Assembly (NCBI GenBank): GCA_964594985.1
Contig: CAZQNQ010000009.1
Coordinates: forward strand, 1-64,000
DNA: 64,000 nt
Direction of reading: 5' to 3'
DNA from: JADLHS01 sp964594985
GTDB taxonomy: Bacteria; Verrucomicrobiota; Verrucomicrobiia; Limisphaerales; JADLHS01
Numbering within the stretch: position 1 is the first letter of the stretch; every line of letters starts with the position of its first letter. Below the pieces are notes generated by a model. That model was given only the letters and a program-made list of their open reading frames with translations, was not told where the DNA came from and searched no databases. This document shows, in pieces, positions 9,161 to 19,100 of the stretch. Position numbers and translations under genes: made by a program.

Positions 9161-12100
9161 ATGTATAATTATATCAGCCAGTGTGCTTCCAAGGTGGTTT
9201 TTGTCATCGTTTTGATTTTGAGCGTGCGGGCTTACGCCGGCGTCACCGTCAGTCAAAATTTGGGAACAAATTGGGTGGGTGCACCCACCATCATGGTGAC
9301 GAATTATCCGGCCATCAATTTGAACAGCGCGGAGAGCACTTGGGGTAACGGCACGCCTTCTCTGGGCCAGAGTTTTACGGCGCCGGTGTCAGGCACGCTG
9401 ACCAACATTCAGCTGTACGTCACGGGAAAAAACACCACCAACATCCTTTACCTGTATGACATGGGCGTGGCGATGCGCTATGCGGCCGCTCAACCGGGCA
9501 GCATCATCCCCGGCAGCAATGGCGTCAGCGGCAATCTGCTTTCATCCAACCTGACCATCTTTATCGCAAATCAGTCGTCCCCCTCGGTGATGCAGTTGAG
9601 CTTCTCGGGGGCGGACGCGGTGCCATTGATTGGCGGACATGAATACCTGTTCAATGTGGTTTCGCTGAATTCCAGCGGTCAAACCTTCTGGCATCGTTCC
9701 GGCGGCGGCACCGATCTGTATGCGGGCGGGACCGCGTACCGGCAAAACAGCCTGATCAACGGGAGCAAAACCACGGATTTTTCACTGGCCGTGAGTCTCG
9801 TCAATACCAGCGCCGCCCCCACGGTTTATCATTGCGAGGTCAACTGGACGAATGTGCATCAACGCATTGATGGCTTTGGCGCTTCGTCGGCGTGGCGCAG
9901 CACTTGGCGGAGCGACCAGGCGGACATGTTTTTCGGCACCAACAGCGGCACTTGCAGCACGGTGGATGGGACCAGCAACTTTGCCTACACCGGCATCGGA
10001 CTTTCGTTGCTGCGCAGTCGGATTGTGCCCGGCGGCGGGACCTGGGAGGACAGCATCATGCAAATGGCGCAAGCGCGCGGCGCCCGGGTGTGGAGTTCGC
10101 CGTGGACGCCGGCGCCCGTGGCCCAATACAAAAGCAACGGCGCCACCAATGGCGGCAATTTCATCGGCACGGTGGCCAATTATCAGTCCTACTCGGCGCA
10201 ACTGGCCGGCTATGCGGCGCGAATGAAAAATATTTACGGCGTCAATCTTTACGCCCTTTCCGTCCAGAATGAGCCGGCCCTGGCGACCAGCTATGAATCC
10301 TGTGTCTGGACCCCCCAGCAGATTCACGACTTTATTCCCTACCTGCGCAATGCCCTGGTGGCGTCCAACCTGTCCGCGGTGAAGATTATCGCGGCGGAGG
10401 ATGAGCATTGGCAGACCAATTACTATGCGCTCGCCCTGAGCAATCCGGCCGTCGCGACCAATGTCAACATCATCGCGTGTCACAATTACGACAACAGCCC
10501 GCCCAGCGGGATCCCGGCACCCTTGCCGCGTTTCGCAAACCCGGACGCGGCCTTGTGGCAGACGGAAGTATCCAAGCTGGCGGGCAATGGCCCGTTTGAT
10601 CCGGGCATGGCTGACGCGATGTATTGGGCGGGGCGCATGCATCTGTTCATGACGGTGGCCAATGTCAACGCCTGGCACTATTGGTGGTTGATTTCCTATA
10701 ATCCGGACAACGAAGGTCTCACTGACGTCAATGGCATCCCCGCCAAGCGCATGTATGTGATGGGGCAATACAGCCGGTTTGTGCGCCCCGACTGGTATCG
10801 CATTGACGAGGGTAACAACAATCCTTACGCCGTGCTGGTCTCGGCCTACAAGGACCCGGTTTCGGCCGGCTTTGCCATTGTGGTGGCCAACACCAATGCG
10901 GCGGCCACCAATCAAACGTTCTATTTCGCCAACAACACCGCCGCCACCGTCACTCCTTGGATTACTTCTGCGAGCCTTTCCTTGGCCCCGCAAGCTCCGG
11001 TTCCGGTGACTGATTCCTCCTTTTCGTATGTGATACCGGGGATGAGCGTGGTGACTTTTGTCGGGCAGGCCGGCACCAATCAGGCCGTCCCGCCGGGGCT
11101 GTTGTCCGTGGCGCCACAAACCGTCACCGCCGGGGCCACGTTGGTTGTGACCAACACGGCGGTGGATCCGAACGTGCCGCCGTTGTCGCTCGCGTTCAGT
11201 CTGCTCGAAGCTCCGACCAATGCATCGCTGACCGTGCTCGATGCGACCCGCTCGCTGTTCACCTGGTCACCGCTGCCGCATCAGGCCAACACCACCAACC
11301 AGATCACTGTGCGGGTGGAGAACAACGGGCTGCCGCCCTTGAGCGCGACCAACAGTTTCACCGTGGTTGTCAACGCCCCGACGGGGGTGGTTCCCACTGC
11401 CACTACCATCAGTGCGTCCGCCAATCACGCGCCGTATGGCACGACCGTGACGTTCACGGCCACGGTCAGTCCGGCGCCGACCAATGGCGGGCCGGTCAAT
11501 TTCCGCGTGGGTGGCACCACTCTGGGCAGCGGCCCGCTCGTTGATGGGGTGGCGCAATTCACCATCAGCCCCACGCAACTTTCGGTTGCGGGTTCACCGC
11601 ATCCTGTCTTCGCCACCTACGAGGGCGACGGTTATTATCAAAACAGCAGTTCCAGTCCCCTCGCGCAAACCGTCCTGCCCGCTTCCGTGACCGTGGCCTC
11701 CGGGCTGACCATCAACAGCAAGACTTACGACGGCACCACGAGCGCGGTCATTGTTTCCAACAACGTCGTGCTCGCGGGAGTAGGCGGCGGCGACGTGGGC
11801 CAGGTCAGGTTGTCCACCAACGGTGTCGCGGCGGCGTTCACCAGCCCGGGCGCGGGCGTGGCCAAGCCGGTCTTGGTTCAGGGATTGAGCCTGACTGGTG
11901 GGGCTGCGGGCAATTACAGCCTCGTCATCCCCGTGTTGACGGCGGACATTCTGCCGAAGTCCATCACGCTCACACCCGGGTCCGGATCGCTGCGCATCAC
12001 GAACTTTTTTAACGCGAGCCGCGACCAGTTTGTGGTCTATAACGGCCATAACGGCTTCAACCCCGCGTTGAATGGCAACCTCTACACGAATTTCCAATGC

Positions 12101-13285
12101 GAGGTTCGTTTCGCTCCGGGTTCGGCCACCCAGACCAATGACAACGGAGTGCAGATCTATGGTCGGTTGCGGTTCGGCACGCGCACCGCCTCCTTTGCCC
12201 AGACTTACTTCGGCGGCTTCCTCAATGGTATTGACATCCCGGTCACCAACAGTGGTTGGACGCACATCAGCCTGCCGGTGGATGTGGCCGACGATCCGGA
12301 ACTCGCGACCATCCGCAATTTGTTGATCCACATCTACGCGCCATTTTACAGCCCGGCATTGTCCGGCTCGTCGGTGCTCTGGGTGGACAATCTGCGGTTT
12401 GTCGGTCCCGGCGGCACGCTGATCGTGGACCAGTTCAACCCCGCCGGCATGGGTGGCAACAGTTACTCGGGCGGACAAATCGGCAACGCCTGGGGCAACT
12501 GGTTCGGCTCGGCGTGGGGCAACAACTCATGGGATGCCAGCCAGGACGCGATCGGGGTGTCGGCCAACGACAAGGTTTACGACGGCACGACGGACGCGAC
12601 GATCCGGCTGTATCACACGCAGATCAATGTGGCTCTCTCCGGCGTTCTGCCTGCTGACGTTTCCAATGTCTGGCTCTCGACCAATGGCGCGGCCTCCTTT
12701 GGCAGCACGGATGTTGGCAGCAACATTGTCGTGACGGTAAGCCAGCTCAACCTTGCGGGGAGCGCGGGCGGCAACTACGCCGTGTCGCCTTTCAACCTCG
12801 CCGCCGGGATCACCAAGGCGACCCTCACGGTGATCGCCGACGATAAGACCAAAATCTTCGGGCTGCCGAACCCGGCGTTGACGGCCACTTACAGTGGTCT
12901 GGTTGCGGGGGACGGAACGAATGTCCTCACCACCATGGCCAGCCTCGCGACGACTGCGACCGCCGGTAGTTCTCCGGGTGAATATCCGATCACGGCCAGC
13001 GGTGCGACGGCGGCAAATTATCAGGTTATCAGTCATGTTCCCGGAACTTTGACGGTGGTGGAGGCTCCCGGGTTGACCGGTATGGCTGTGGCTTCGGCGG
13101 GCTACGCGCTCACTTTCCCGACGGTGCCGGGCCAGATGTATCAGGTGGAATGCAAAACCAACCTGATGGATGCCGTCTGGATTCCGCTGGGGACGCCGCT
13201 CCCCGGCAACGGCACGGAGTTGAGCGTCACCAACGACTTTAGTGCGGCGCAATGCTTCTTCCGGCTGAAAATCTGGCAACCCTGA
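9161..13285 (+). CDS. GH30-like glycosidase with Ig-like, YDG and MBG tail domains
   Basis: About 1374 aa. After a signal peptide (VVFVIVLILSVRAYAG) and an N-terminal beta domain comes a GH30-type barrel: RIDGFGASSAW, the acid/base Glu about residue 371 in SVQNEPAL, the candidate nucleophile Glu about residue 469 in LWQTEVSK, and NAWHYWWLI. The arrangement resembles the xylanase/glucuronoxylanase branch of GH30, which cuts beta-1,4-xylan; the substrate here is inferred. Behind the enzyme lie putative Ig-like domains, two YDG repeats (about residues 853 and 1133), a WANWFG-type insert, an MBG repeat (KIFGLPNPALTATYSG, about 1226), and the C-terminal FFRL module shared with neighbours. I start at ATG 9161; a GTG at 9149 is equally in frame. 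The protein is probably displayed or secreted. Confidence 0.85.
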   Translation: MYNYISQCASKVVFVIVLILSVRAYAGVTVSQNLGTNWVGAPTIMVTNYPAINLNSAESTWGNGTPSLGQSFTAPVSGTLTNIQLYVTGKNTTNILYLYDMGVAMRYAAAQPGSIIPGSNGVSGNLLSSNLTIFIANQSSPSVMQLSFSGADAVPLIGGHEYLFNVVSLNSSGQTFWHRSGGGTDLYAGGTAYRQNSLINGSKTTDFSLAVSLVNTSAAPTVYHCEVNWTNVHQRIDGFGASSAWRSTWRSDQADMFFGTNSGTCSTVDGTSNFAYTGIGLSLLRSRIVPGGGTWEDSIMQMAQARGARVWSSPWTPAPVAQYKSNGATNGGNFIGTVANYQSYSAQLAGYAARMKNIYGVNLYALSVQNEPALATSYESCVWTPQQIHDFIPYLRNALVASNLSAVKIIAAEDEHWQTNYYALALSNPAVATNVNIIACHNYDNSPPSGIPAPLPRFANPDAALWQTEVSKLAGNGPFDPGMADAMYWAGRMHLFMTVANVNAWHYWWLISYNPDNEGLTDVNGIPAKRMYVMGQYSRFVRPDWYRIDEGNNNPYAVLVSAYKDPVSAGFAIVVANTNAAATNQTFYFANNTAATVTPWITSASLSLAPQAPVPVTDSSFSYVIPGMSVVTFVGQAGTNQAVPPGLLSVAPQTVTAGATLVVTNTAVDPNVPPLSLAFSLLEAPTNASLTVLDATRSLFTWSPLPHQANTTNQITVRVENNGLPPLSATNSFTVVVNAPTGVVPTATTISASANHAPYGTTVTFTATVSPAPTNGGPVNFRVGGTTLGSGPLVDGVAQFTISPTQLSVAGSPHPVFATYEGDGYYQNSSSSPLAQTVLPASVTVASGLTINSKTYDGTTSAVIVSNNVVLAGVGGGDVGQVRLSTNGVAAAFTSPGAGVAKPVLVQGLSLTGGAAGNYSLVIPVLTADILPKSITLTPGSGSLRITNFFNASRDQFVVYNGHNGFNPALNGNLYTNFQCEVRFAPGSATQTNDNGVQIYGRLRFGTRTASFAQTYFGGFLNGIDIPVTNSGWTHISLPVDVADDPELATIRNLLIHIYAPFYSPALSGSSVLWVDNLRFVGPGGTLIVDQFNPAGMGGNSYSGGQIGNAWGNWFGSAWGNNSWDASQDAIGVSANDKVYDGTTDATIRLYHTQINVALSGVLPADVSNVWLSTNGAASFGSTDVGSNIVVTVSQLNLAGSAGGNYAVSPFNLAAGITKATLTVIADDKTKIFGLPNPALTATYSGLVAGDGTNVLTTMASLATTATAGSSPGEYPITASGATAANYQVISHVPGTLTVVEAPGLTGMAVASAGYALTFPTVPGQMYQVECKTNLMDAVWIPLGTPLPGNGTELSVTNDFSAAQCFFRLKIWQP

Positions 13286-13319
13286 TGTCCGCAAACCTGC
13301 ATTCCCCATCCCCAATCTT

Positions 13320-14237
13320 ATGAGAAAAAAGCTGGTTTTGGTTACGGCCTTTGCGGTCTGGTCCAGTCAGGTCTTTGCTGCGACGGGGCCGTTCACGGGG
13401 CCGCTGACCGACGCATTCTTGTCGGTGGACATCAATGGCGGACAAATCAGCGCGGGCGGCTGCACCACATTGGGCACCGGCGGAGCGGACCCGTATGGCG
13501 TGACGTGGTCGCCGTGGGGTGGCCCGGTCAGCACTTCCGGCGATGGCGTCCAACTGCCGAACAGTACGGCTGGCATCACCGGAACGAGCATTTCCAAAGC
13601 CTTCGGATCCGTCACGGCCACGATCAGCCTCGATACCGCGAATGGGAGTGCTGCTTATGGCAGCCCCTTTACCATCAATTCGCGCGATCGTTCGTCCCCC
13701 GGCGGACCGGTCAACGCCGGCGATATGTTCCGCGATTTCGTCTTCGCGGGCACCGGCGGCGCCATCCAGGGCGGGAATTATATTTTGTTGCAGTTCAGCG
13801 GGCTGACGAGCGGTTCCAACTATATGGTCGCCGTCTATTCCTTTGACCAGCAAAACAACAATTCCGTGAACTGGACGGCGACGGCACCCACACTTTATAG
13901 CGGCACCGGGCGTTATGGTTGGTGGGGAAGCGCCCCCAACGGCAGCTTTGTGGCCCCGGCCGATCAGCAAACCATCACTTGGACCTCCGGCACGACCACC
14001 ATGCGCGCCCCCGCTGTGTTTACGGTCAGTGCGGATGCTGGTGGTATCATCCGCCTTTATGGGTATGGCGGCAACGGGGTGAGTGCCAACAACAGTTCCA
14101 CGAGTACTTATCTCAATGGCTTTCAACTGCGGGGTGTCGGCGGCGGTGGCGGCAACCTGTCACTCGTGCCGGTGGCCAACACGAACATCAACGCCGGGAC
14201 GTATCTCATCATCACCAACAAGGTGCAGGCGAATTAA
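13320..14237 (+). CDS. Secreted protein of unknown function
   Basis: A 305-aa protein starting with a clear signal peptide (MRKKLVLVTAFAVWSSQVFA). The mature region is Gly/Ser/Thr/Asn rich, with segments such as GNYILLQFSGLTSGSNYMVAVYSFD and STYLNGFQLRGVG that resemble the galactose-binding-like beta-sandwiches common in verrucomicrobial exported proteins. It lies 34 bp after the GH30-like gene and 47 bp before the next secreted protein, so all three are probably co-transcribed and serve the same extracellular polysaccharide task. There is no PEP-CTERM tail. No catalytic motif is recognised. Confidence 0.75.
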   Translation: MRKKLVLVTAFAVWSSQVFAATGPFTGPLTDAFLSVDINGGQISAGGCTTLGTGGADPYGVTWSPWGGPVSTSGDGVQLPNSTAGITGTSISKAFGSVTATISLDTANGSAAYGSPFTINSRDRSSPGGPVNAGDMFRDFVFAGTGGAIQGGNYILLQFSGLTSGSNYMVAVYSFDQQNNNSVNWTATAPTLYSGTGRYGWWGSAPNGSFVAPADQQTITWTSGTTTMRAPAVFTVSADAGGIIRLYGYGGNGVSANNSSTSTYLNGFQLRGVGGGGGNLSLVPVANTNINAGTYLIITNKVQAN

Positions 14238-14284
14238 GCCACCCGGCGACAAATCCAAATTTCCATGAAAGCGACACAAACACG

Positions 14285-15988
14285 ATGAAAACCACGATGG
14301 CTCTCTGGCTGGTGTTGGGTTCCGCTTGGCTGGCGACTCCCGCCGGCTCCTTCGCGCAGACGGTGATTGGCAGTTGGCAGAACAACACGGGCGATGGATG
14401 GATTGACTGGGGCACCGGGCTGTCCGTGACGGCCCCTGCCAATGCCGGCAAATATGCCTTCGTCAGCGGTGCCGTCAGCGGCTATTCCCAAAGCCTCCAG
14501 ATTGCGCAGGCGGGATATAACCAGAATCTGGCGATCAAGTTGCAGGACCTCCCGGGCGGCGTGGCGGCGTTTCTGACCAACCACCTGCTCTCGTTCACGT
14601 TTTCGGTTCCGTCATCCGTCAGCAGCGGCGCGACGGCCGGGTATTCGCAGCTTTACGCGCTCTCCGTCAATGCCTCGGGCTATGGCTTCGTGGACCAGTT
14701 GTTTGCCAACCTGACGACCAGCGGGACAACGAACGACAACCAGGGCAACCAGCCTAACTTTTATTTCTACCCCGACGCTCCGGCGCGATCACAAGTCGTG
14801 ACACTGGATTATGCGAGCATTTTGCCCGCGATCACGGCGACTGCGGAGAGCGGCTATATCGAGTTGATTTTCACCTTCAACAACGGTGGCGGCGCGGCGA
14901 CCAACTATTTCATCAACAACGTGGTGCTGTCCGGCGCTTCCGCTCCGCCGCCCCCGCCTCCGCCGTCGGGGACAAATGGTGTAATCGGCAGTTGGCAGAA
15001 CAACTCAGGCGACGGATGGATTGACTGGGGCAATGGGTTTTCCATCACCAATGCGGTGAACACGGGCAAGTACAGTTTTGTCAGCGGCGCAGTCAGCAAT
15101 TACGCGCAAAGCCTTCAGATTGCGCAGGCGGGATATAATCAGAATCTGGCGATCAAGTTGCAGGACCTCCCGGGCGGTGTGGCGGCATTTCTGACCAACC
15201 ACCTGCTCTCGTTCACGTTTTCCGTCCCACCAGCGGCCAGCAGTGGCGCGACGGCCGGGTATTCGCAGCTTTACGCGCTCTCCGTCAATGCCTCGGGCTA
15301 TGGCTTCGTGGACCAGTTGTTTGCCAACCTGACGACCAGCGGGACGACGAACGACAATCAGGGCAACCAGCCCAACTTCTATTTCTCCGCAGGCGCGCCC
15401 GCGCGGTCACAAGTCGTGACATTGGATTATGCGAGCATCCTGCCCGCAATCACAGCGACTGCGGAGAGCGGCTATCTCGAGTTGATTTTCACCTTCAACA
15501 ACGGTGGCGGTGCTCCAACCAACTATTTCATCAACAACGTGGGGTTGTCCGGTGGTTCGGCCCCGCCGCCCCCGTCGCCCTCGCCCTACGCCTTCGCGCT
15601 GCTGGCCGGTCCGGCCGGCGCGGCGCTCAATTCCACCAACGGCGTGTTCACTTGGCGCCCGCTGGTCGGCCAGGCGGGCACCACCAATCTGGTGGTCGTG
15701 AAAGTCACCGACAACAGCGCTCCGCCTCGAAACGCCACCAACAGCTTTACAGTCATCGTCAATCCGTTGATCCCATCCGTCATCAGTTCCTTCGCCGTTT
15801 CCAACGGGCAAGCAACCCTGACGGTGGCCGGCACCCAGGGACCGGATTACACCGTCCTGTTCTCGACCAACCTGCTGAACTGGCAGGCGTTGTTTACCAC
15901 CAACTCTCCGGGGTTGCCCCTGACCCTCTCGATTCCTGTTTCCGCCATAAACCCAGCGGGATTTTACCAGGTTCAAATGGTCCCGTGA
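14285..15988 (+). CDS. Secreted protein with two near-identical VIGSWQ domains and an Ig-like tail
   Basis: A 567-aa protein: signal peptide (MALWLVLGSAWLATPAGSFA), two copies of a roughly 190-residue domain each beginning VIGSWQNN(T/S)GDGWIDWG, joined by a proline-rich linker (APPPPPPPSG), a second Pro linker, then an Ig-like domain (VFTWRPLVGQAGTTNLVVVKV) and a C-terminal module ending GFYQVQMVP. The first two domains are homologous to the PEP-CTERM protein at 8254-9000. The start is the ATG at 14285, because the longer open frame upstream (from 13919) overlaps the preceding gene in another frame. The domain could bind polysaccharide; no catalytic residues are evident. Confidence 0.8.
   Translation: MKTTMALWLVLGSAWLATPAGSFAQTVIGSWQNNTGDGWIDWGTGLSVTAPANAGKYAFVSGAVSGYSQSLQIAQAGYNQNLAIKLQDLPGGVAAFLTNHLLSFTFSVPSSVSSGATAGYSQLYALSVNASGYGFVDQLFANLTTSGTTNDNQGNQPNFYFYPDAPARSQVVTLDYASILPAITATAESGYIELIFTFNNGGGAATNYFINNVVLSGASAPPPPPPPSGTNGVIGSWQNNSGDGWIDWGNGFSITNAVNTGKYSFVSGAVSNYAQSLQIAQAGYNQNLAIKLQDLPGGVAAFLTNHLLSFTFSVPPAASSGATAGYSQLYALSVNASGYGFVDQLFANLTTSGTTNDNQGNQPNFYFSAGAPARSQVVTLDYASILPAITATAESGYLELIFTFNNGGGAPTNYFINNVGLSGGSAPPPPSPSPYAFALLAGPAGAALNSTNGVFTWRPLVGQAGTTNLVVVKVTDNSAPPRNATNSFTVIVNPLIPSVISSFAVSNGQATLTVAGTQGPDYTVLFSTNLLNWQALFTTNSPGLPLTLSIPVSAINPAGFYQVQMVP
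14363..15556 (+). repeat. Tandem intragenic domain duplication, 618-bp period
   Basis: The copy starting at 14363 recurs at 14981 in frame (206 codons apart). Long stretches are identical or differ by single silent changes, for example the region coding AIKLQDLPGGVAAFLTNHLLS. Such DNA identity points to recent duplication or gene conversion. Confidence 0.85.
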
Positions 15989-16120
15989 CGATCCAGTAAC
16001 CCAACCCATGACCAACCACCCGATATCCGGCAGGCGCTTGATTCCGTCATCTAAAAACAAACAACCCAGGACTGCTGGAATCAAACCCACTGCCACTCCA
16101 CAACCAACACCCACAACCCT

Positions 16121-19100
16121 ATGAAAACAATCCTGACAAAAATAAATCCAGTTCTGCCGATGCTAATAACCCTCCTGGCTTTGCTTGGCGCAGCGCCCCG
16201 GAGCGAGGCGGCGGACTTTGTGGCCACCACCACCGGCAACTGGGCTTTGGGCGAAACCTGGGGCAATTCCGGCAACAATGTGGCGGGGTCGGGGTATCCC
16301 ACAACCGGCGATGCCGCCACCATCAACCCGGGCGTTACGGTCACGGTCGCGGCGGTGGCGGCGTGCGCCACGTTGACGGTTGACGGCACCCTGGCCGCGA
16401 ACAACGCCATGACCGTGTCCGGCGATACCCTGTTCAGCAGCACCGGCAGCTACACCTGCGGCGCTGCGACCGGGACGCGAACTTTCACGGGCAATGTCAC
16501 GTTGGCGGCGGGATCAAGCTGGACATCCGCGTCGGCTGGTCCGTGCAGCTTTGGCGGCAACCTCATCAACAATGCCGCCACCTTCACCGGCAACGGCACG
16601 TACACCTTTACCGGCGTCTCGAAGACGATCAGCGGTGCGACCACCACCGCCTTGACCGCTGCGACGATCAATGGCGGTAGTTATACCTTGGATTCGTCAT
16701 CAGTAATCACGATCAGCGGCGCGCTGACTTTCAGCGGCACGACCCCAACCCTGTTAAACAATGGTGCATTGACTTTTGCCACCACGAGCGGGACCGGCAC
16801 CTTGACACAGGGCGCAAACGCCAGCATCACCGTTACCGGCGCCAACTCGCCCTGGGGTGGCACGGTGACATTGGCGGCGACGGCTTCCGGCAACACCGTC
16901 ACCTACTCGGGCTTGTCGCAAAATCTGAAAGCGACGACCTACCATCACTTGACCGTGTCGGGTAGCGGCAATTTGGGCCAAAGTTGGCCGACCATCACGG
17001 TCAATGGCACCTGCACCCTGGGCGGGACGGTGGTCGTCAATAATTTCAGCGGCACCTTCGGGGCGCTGGTCGTCAGTGGTTCGGCGGTTACCGCCAATGC
17101 GGCCGTTGTCATCAGTGGCGCGGGAAACCTGACCGTCAGCGGCGGATTTTTGTTTGCTCAAGGCGGCCCGTTGACGGTGGGCGGGGCCACGACGGTCAGT
17201 GGCGGCTATTTGCGCCTGGGCAACGCGGCCACCTTCACGGGTGATTTCACCCTCAGCGGCGGGGCCTACACCAATTCGGCCAACAGCGCGGTAACGTTTG
17301 GGGGAAATTTGACCCACTCCTCCGGCGGCTATGTTTTCGGCACCGGCATCAATACCCTGAGCGGTTCCGACAAGAGCATCACCGGCACGATTGCGATTAC
17401 GAACGTCACCGTCACGGGCACTTACCAGGTGGACGCTCTGACCGTGACTTCGTTTCTGCGGCTCGTCAGCGGCGGGTTGACCAGCGCCAATAATCTCACC
17501 TTGGGCAATGGGGCCACGATCATTCGCACCACCGGCACCTTGGACGCTGCTCCCACATTCGGCACGACGGTCAATGTGGCTTACGGTGGGGCGACGGCGG
17601 TCACCACTGGGGCTGAAATACCCACGGGGACAACCGTCTTGAGTGTGCTTACGGTCACCAACACTTCGGTTGATGGCGTCACGCTCGGCGCGAACCTCAC
17701 CGCCAACGGCGCAAGCACGGTGGGAGCGGGGGCGAAATTGAATATTCCTACAACGATGGAAATCAAAAACTCGCTTTCAATCAATGCCAGCGGTCTGGTG
17801 GCGGTGAGCAATGGCGGCACCCTCAAAAACTCGGGTGCTGCGACGATTACTTCAACAGCAGCGACACTGACTTTTGCCAGCGGCGCCAAGTTCCAGCACG
17901 CAGTCACCAGCACCACGGGAACAGTTCCCACTGCCGGGTGGAACGCGAACGCCACGCTGGAAATCATGAACACGGCGCAGATTGGCGGCACTCCTCCCGG
18001 TGGCCTGGGTCAAAGTTTCGGGAACGTGACGTGGGACAACAACCAGAGTTCGGGCTGCAACCTGGTTGGCGTGAACCTGAACAACATCGCCGGCACGTTC
18101 ACGGTCAAGAACACAGGCGCATTTGATCTGCGGTTGGGAAGCACTCAAAGTCCCACCGAAAACTGGGGGAATCTCGTGCTCCAAGGAGGCGCGCTTACAA
18201 CCTCCAGCAGCACCGGGGTGCCCATCCTGAACGTCGCGGGCAATGTCACATTCTCTGGCGGAACATTGACGATCGTGAATGCTGCGCCTCTGAATCTCGG
18301 CGGCGACTGGACGAAGAGTGTCGGCACGTTCGTGCCCGGCACTGGCACGGTCACGTTCAACAAGTCCGGCCCGCAGACTGTCAGCGGCTCAACGACCTTC
18401 AACAGAGTTTCCGTTCTTAACGGCGCTGTGCTTGCGCTCGCCGCAAACCAGACTGCCGCAACGCTGGCGTTGAACGGCGTGAACAAGGCTTCCGGTACTT
18501 GGGGCGCGACTGATTCCGGCGCAAGCTTCATCAATGACGCTTTCTTCTCCGGTACTGCGGGCATATTAAATATCACCACCGGTGTGCTTTCCAGCGTCAT
18601 GGTAACGCGTCATGCCGGCACCGGCAGCACGTCAACCTACGGAGATGCGTTATCATTTGATGTATCAGTTGCAGGGGCGACTCCCACCGGCTCAATCACC
18701 CTTAAAAATGATGGTGTGAGTGGAACGACCATCGGCACCGGAACGCTTTCTGGCGGGTCCGTAACCATCACACTGGCGGATATTGCTCTGAGTGCCGGTT
18801 CATACACCAATATCGTCGCTGTTTATGGTGGCGACGAGAATTTTAACAGCGGCAACTCCAGCGCTCTGACGCCCGCGCAAACGGTGACTCCAAAACCCCT
18901 CACCATCTCGGGCGTCACTGCCAGCGGCAAGGTTTATGACGGCGACACGTCGGCGGAGATTGATGCCGGCGGTGCCAACATCAGCGGCGGCATCGTCGGG
19001 AGCGACGACGTCGGGCTGGTCACAACCGGAGCGGTGGGCGCATTCGATACCAAGAATGTCGGCACGGACAAGACCGTAACGATCAACAACCTGACGCTGG

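Noticed and set aside
11594..12478. Long minus-strand frames inside the giant secreted-protein genes
   Set aside because: They mirror GC-rich codon usage of the plus-strand genes and show no domain or start signals.
13919..14284. Upstream extension of the 567-aa secreted protein
   Set aside because: It overlaps the preceding secreted-protein gene in a different frame and lacks a signal peptide.
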